From Acidobacteriota bacterium (GTDB lineage Bacteria > Acidobacteriota > Holophagae > Holophagales > Holophagaceae), in NCBI GenBank assembly GCA_016195985.1, contig JACPYP010000032.1, forward strand, positions 1 through 54,990: a stretch of 54,990 nt of DNA. The letters run 5' to 3'. Positions within the stretch are counted from its first letter, which is position 1. Every line of letters starts with the position of its first letter. Positions 51,798 through 54,990 of the stretch are shown here, one piece after another. Both the position numbers and the translations under genes were made by a program. The notes beneath the pieces were generated by a model. It saw only the letters and a program-made list of their open reading frames with translations, had not been told where the DNA came from and did no database searches.

Positions 51798-54248
51798 ATG
51801 AACCGCCTCGTTCGAAGCCTTGGCCTATGTCTGCTGGGCATGTTTGCGCTCCTTCACTGCGGTGGCGGCGGGAAATCCGGAGAGGAAGAGACGAAGCCCA
51901 CCCCCGTGCCCGTGATCCTCAGCTTCGCGGCCAACCCGGTCAGCATCGCCCCCGGAGGCAGCAGCACCGTCTCCTGGTCCGTGACGGGCGCCACCAGCCT
52001 TAGCATCGATCATGGGGCCCCGGCCATCAGCGGCGCCTCGGGGTTCGTATCCGTGTCCCCCGCGGCCACCACGCAATACACCCTCACTGCCACCAACGCC
52101 AAGGGAAGCAGTACGGCCACGGCCACGGTGACCGTGACTCCGGCCCAGGGCGTGACGGTGTCCGTCAGTCCCGCCAGCGCCACGGTGCAGGCGGCCCACA
52201 CGCAGGCGTTCACGGCCACGGTGACTGGCGCCACCAACACGGCCGTGACCTGGAGCGTGCAGGAAGCCAGCGGCGGTGCCGTGGACGCCACGGGACTGTA
52301 CACCGCCCCGGCCACGGCGGGCACCTACCATGTGAAGGCCACCAGCGTGGCGGACACGTCCAAGTCCGCCACGGCCACGGTGACGGTGACCGCGGCTCCC
52401 CCCGTGGTGGCGGTGTCCATCAGCCCCGCCAGCGCCACGGTGCAGGCGACCCACACGCAGGCGTTCACGGCCACGGTGACCGGAACCACCAACACGGCGG
52501 TGACCTGGAGCGTGCAGGAAGCCAGCGGCGGCGCCGTGGATGCCTCGGGACTGTACACCGCTCCGGCCACGGCGGGCGCCTACCACGTGAAGGCCACCAG
52601 CGCGGCGGACACGTCCAAGTCCGCCACGGCCACGGTGACGGTGACTGCAGGGACGGCGGCGCCGGTCATTTCGGCCTTCGTGGCCAATCCTTCCACCATC
52701 GCCGCGGGCGGCAGCAGCGTTCTGTCCTGGACCGTGACCGGCGCCACCAGCCTCAACCTCAGCGGCGTGGGGACGGTGACGGGGAAGGTCAGCGAGACCG
52801 TTTCGCCCTCCAGCACCACCACCTACGTCCTGACCGCCACGGGCCCGGGAGGCATCGCCACCGCTTCCGCGACGCTGACGGTCACGGGGGGGAACCCGCC
52901 CAGCCAGTGGGTCATGGGCTATTACGTGGGCTACCACCGCGGCCTTCAGACACCGGCCCAGGTGGACTACAGCGCCATGACCCACATCGTCGTGGGCCGG
53001 GCCGTGCCACGGCCTGACGGTACCTGGAACACCACCTTCGACATCGATGAGGTCAATGGGCCCGCCTGGGCCAAGGATGCGGTGCAACGGGCCCACGCGG
53101 CGGGCATCAAGGCCCTCCTCATGCTGGGCGGCGCCGGCGCCAATGGGGGCTTCGAACCCACCCACGATCCGGCTGTTCGGGCCAGGGCCGTGGACAACCT
53201 CAAGGCCATCGTGGATCAGTACGGTTTCGATGGCGTGGATTTCGACTGGGAGAACTACAACATTCTCAATTCCGGGGGCGACGTCATCGCCTACCTCAAG
53301 GCCATCAAGGCGGCCATGCCCAACGGGATTCTCACCATGCCCGTGGGGTGGAACAACTCCAACTTTAATCCGTTGCAAAACTCGCATTACGCCGAAATCG
53401 GCGGGCTCGTGGACCGCATCAACATGATGACCTACGGTATGTTTTGGGGCGGTAGCGGCTGGTTGAGTTGGCACATGGCCCCTCTGGATGGCGCCAAGGG
53501 CGCCACCCCCTCCTCACTGGTGGACTCCGTGAAGGTGCTGGCTTCAAGCGGGATCTCGAACTCCAAGATCGGCATCGGATTCGGCTTCTACGGCTATGCC
53601 TACCAGGGCGGACCCGACACCTCCTTGCCCAGCGCCCCGGGGCAAAACACAGATCAGATCGACATCATCGGAGTCTACAACAGCGCCGACAACATTCTGA
53701 GCTACAGCCACCTGCTTCAGTACTGCATCAAACCTGACCTGACGCGCTGGGACGATCTGCCCCAGTCCACCTACCTGTCCTTCCCCCAGGCCACCACGCT
53801 GGCCATTCCATCCTCTAGCATCCGCACCCGCTACCTCACCTACGAGGATGAGCGGTCCATCGCTGCCAAGGGCAACTGGGCCCGGGCCCAAGGGCTGGGC
53901 GGGGTCATCATCTGGACCATCAGCGAAGGCTACCTGCCCTGGCGGACCACGGGGGAGAAGGATCCCCTCATGAAGGTGGTCAAGGCCGCCCTGCTGTCTC
54001 CCCAGGGCGCGCCGCAGATCCTCACCTTCACGGCCAGCGCTTCCTCCGTTGCCGCGGGACAGCCCGTCACCCTCAGCTGGAACGCCCCCAACACCACGTC
54101 GGTGTCCATCGATCACGGGGTTGCGGCCATCACCGGGACCACGGGCAGCATCGCCGTGAACCCCTCCGCCACCACGAGCTACACCCTGGGCGCCACCAAC
54201 ACCACGGGGGCCGTCGTCACCGCCGTTTGCACGGTGACCGTCCACTGA
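51798..54248 (+). CDS. GH18 chitinase lipoprotein with repeated Ig domains
   Basis: An 816-residue lipoprotein (lipobox FALLHC). Domains in order: Ig-like (about 36-113), two near-identical Big_2 repeats (about 116-197, 200-282), an Ig-like domain (about 287-365), the GH18 barrel (about 370-735) and a last Ig-like domain. The catalytic motif is DGVDFDWEN with acid E485 (DxxDxDxE complete), after the LLMLGGAGANGG strand; MMTYGMFWGG and the late GGVIIWTISEGY complete the GH18 pattern. It should cleave chitin at the cell surface and retain anomeric configuration. GGAG six bases before ATG 51798 supports the start. No clear carbohydrate-binding module. Confidence 0.92.
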   Translation: MNRLVRSLGLCLLGMFALLHCGGGGKSGEEETKPTPVPVILSFAANPVSIAPGGSSTVSWSVTGATSLSIDHGAPAISGASGFVSVSPAATTQYTLTATNAKGSSTATATVTVTPAQGVTVSVSPASATVQAAHTQAFTATVTGATNTAVTWSVQEASGGAVDATGLYTAPATAGTYHVKATSVADTSKSATATVTVTAAPPVVAVSISPASATVQATHTQAFTATVTGTTNTAVTWSVQEASGGAVDASGLYTAPATAGAYHVKATSAADTSKSATATVTVTAGTAAPVISAFVANPSTIAAGGSSVLSWTVTGATSLNLSGVGTVTGKVSETVSPSSTTTYVLTATGPGGIATASATLTVTGGNPPSQWVMGYYVGYHRGLQTPAQVDYSAMTHIVVGRAVPRPDGTWNTTFDIDEVNGPAWAKDAVQRAHAAGIKALLMLGGAGANGGFEPTHDPAVRARAVDNLKAIVDQYGFDGVDFDWENYNILNSGGDVIAYLKAIKAAMPNGILTMPVGWNNSNFNPLQNSHYAEIGGLVDRINMMTYGMFWGGSGWLSWHMAPLDGAKGATPSSLVDSVKVLASSGISNSKIGIGFGFYGYAYQGGPDTSLPSAPGQNTDQIDIIGVYNSADNILSYSHLLQYCIKPDLTRWDDLPQSTYLSFPQATTLAIPSSSIRTRYLTYEDERSIAAKGNWARAQGLGGVIIWTISEGYLPWRTTGEKDPLMKVVKAALLSPQGAPQILTFTASASSVAAGQPVTLSWNAPNTTSVSIDHGVAAITGTTGSIAVNPSATTSYTLGATNTTGAVVTAVCTVTVH
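52152..52650. repeat. Two tandem ~245-bp Big_2 repeats within the chitinase gene
   Basis: Unit 1 (about 52152-52400) and unit 2 (about 52405-52650) are nearly identical in DNA, sharing stretches such as GCCAGCGCCACGGTGCAGGC. The same unit recurs at about 54642-54885 and from 54895 in the next gene. High DNA identity suggests recent duplication or gene conversion and a risk of recombination or assembly collapse. Confidence 0.85.
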
Positions 54249-54288
54249 CTTCGCTGCACCGGGCCGCATCCCCTTCTCCGGAGTGTTT

Positions 54289-54990
54289 ATGAAACGCATC
54301 CTGTTCGCCCTGGCTGGCAGCCTGCTGGGAATCCTCGTTCTGATCCGCTGCGGTGGCGGCGGGAAAACCGGAGAGGAAGGGACGAAGCCCACCCCGGCGC
54401 CCGTGATCCTCAGCTTCACGGCCAACCCCAGCAGCATCGCCTCGGGGGGCAGCAGCACCCTCTCCTGGTCCGTGACGGGCGCCACCAGCCTCAGCATCGA
54501 TCATGGGGCACCGGCCATCAGCGGCGCCTCGGTCTCCGTTTCGGTGTCCCCCGCGGCCACCACGCAATACACCCTCACCGCCACCAATGCCACGGGCAGC
54601 AGCACCGGCACCGCCACGGTGACCGTGACTCCGCCCCAGGGCGTGGCAGTGTCCATCAGCCCCGCCAGCGCCACGGTGCAGGCGGCCCACACGCAGGCGT
54701 TCACGGCCAGGGTGACAGGTAGCAGCAACACGGCGGTGACCTGGAGCGTGCAGGAGGCCAGCGGCGGCGCCGTGGATGCCTCGGGCCTGTACACCGCTCC
54801 GGCCACGGCGGGCACCTACCACGTGAAGGCCACCAGCGCGGCGGACACGTCCAAGTCCGCCACGGCCACGGTGACGGTGACCGCGGCTCCCCCCGTGGTG
54901 GCGGTGTCCATCAGCCCCGCCAGCGCCACGGTGCAGGCGGCCCACACGCAGCAGTTCACGGCCACGGTGACTGGCAGCACCAACACGGCG
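54289..54990 (+). CDS. Ig-repeat lipoprotein, N-terminal part (third paralogue)
   Basis: From ATG 54289 (GGAG at 54280-54283) 234 codons remain open to the window edge. The product has a lipobox (LVLIRC), an Ig-like domain and one and a half Big_2 repeats nearly identical to the chitinase. The catalytic part lies beyond the window. The first two domains and the GGGGKTGEEGTKPTPAPV linker show a recent duplication of the chitinase N-terminus. It starts 40 bp after the chitinase stop and lacks its own 31-bp element, so it is probably transcribed with it. Confidence 0.8.
   Translation, partial: MKRILFALAGSLLGILVLIRCGGGGKTGEEGTKPTPAPVILSFTANPSSIASGGSSTLSWSVTGATSLSIDHGAPAISGASVSVSVSPAATTQYTLTATNATGSSTGTATVTVTPPQGVAVSISPASATVQAAHTQAFTARVTGSSNTAVTWSVQEASGGAVDASGLYTAPATAGTYHVKATSAADTSKSATATVTVTAAPPVVAVSISPASATVQAAHTQQFTATVTGSTNTA

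Overview
The window is a high-GC bacterial chromosome segment from a Gram-negative heterotroph. It encodes a TonB-dependent receptor, outer-membrane barrel proteins ending in Phe, Tat and Sec exports, and many lipoproteins. The combination of a periplasmic flavin/multiheme reductase, a sensory-type [FeFe] hydrogenase homologue, many secreted peptidases and signal peptides ending in ...GAQ suggests an Acidobacteriota member of the Holophagae/Geothrix type. That assignment is inference: no rRNA or other phylogenetic marker was used. No tRNA, rRNA, CRISPR array or intact transposase is visible.

Layout. (1) 1-4265: end of an outer-membrane barrel gene, a Tat-exported flavoprotein, a separate tetraheme cytochrome, a TatA/E protein and an M28 peptidase. 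The flavoprotein and cytochrome look like a split flavocytochrome c (fumarate/acrylate-type) reductase. (2) 4269-6225, minus strand: an unknown membrane protein and rsmH. (3) 6605-9587: a sensory [FeFe] hydrogenase homologue with a PAS-like region, overlapping a SpoIIE/PP2C phosphatase gene. (4) 9600-13643, minus: a TonB receptor and a secreted sedolisin. (5) 13859-16997: trmO, a membrane protein, a methyltransferase and a lipoprotein. (6) 17005-29903: an amino-sugar locus. A ROK repressor gene diverges from a seven-gene run: GH20 hexosaminidase, ASKHA/ROK-like protein, GH2 exo-glucosaminidase-like enzyme, MFS permease, ROK kinase, sugar porter and NagB. It ends at a strong terminator, with a convergent PIG-L deacetylase beyond. 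(7) 30236-37925: an M13 peptidase, a VOC protein, a serine hydrolase gene broken by one inserted base, and an M16 peptidase pair (one active, one lacking the zinc motif). (8) 38308-48339: a large unrecognised protein, an M50-like membrane protease, an Ig-domain lipoprotein, and a MocR-like regulator gene followed by a Ser/Thr kinase gene. (9) 48340-54990: a remodelled region with a decayed gene, four copies of a 31-bp element, an orphan lanthipeptide-like precursor, and three tandem Ig-repeat lipoproteins, one of which is a GH18 chitinase.

The genes of regions 6 and 9 can be joined into one inferred scheme: GH18 cuts chitin outside the cell, GH20 and the GH2 enzyme release GlcNAc and GlcN, permeases import the sugars, ROK-type proteins phosphorylate them, and NagB sends glucosamine-6-phosphate to glycolysis. 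No nagA-like GlcNAc-6-phosphate deacetylase is visible. The PIG-L protein could supply deacetylation, as in the deacetylate-first chitin route of Thermococcales.

The items most worth a second look are the orphan RiPP precursor, the 31-bp element placed at an identical distance before two lipoprotein genes, the possible deacetylate-first chitin pathway, the sensory hydrogenase/phosphatase pair, and the MocR protein without its PLP lysine.
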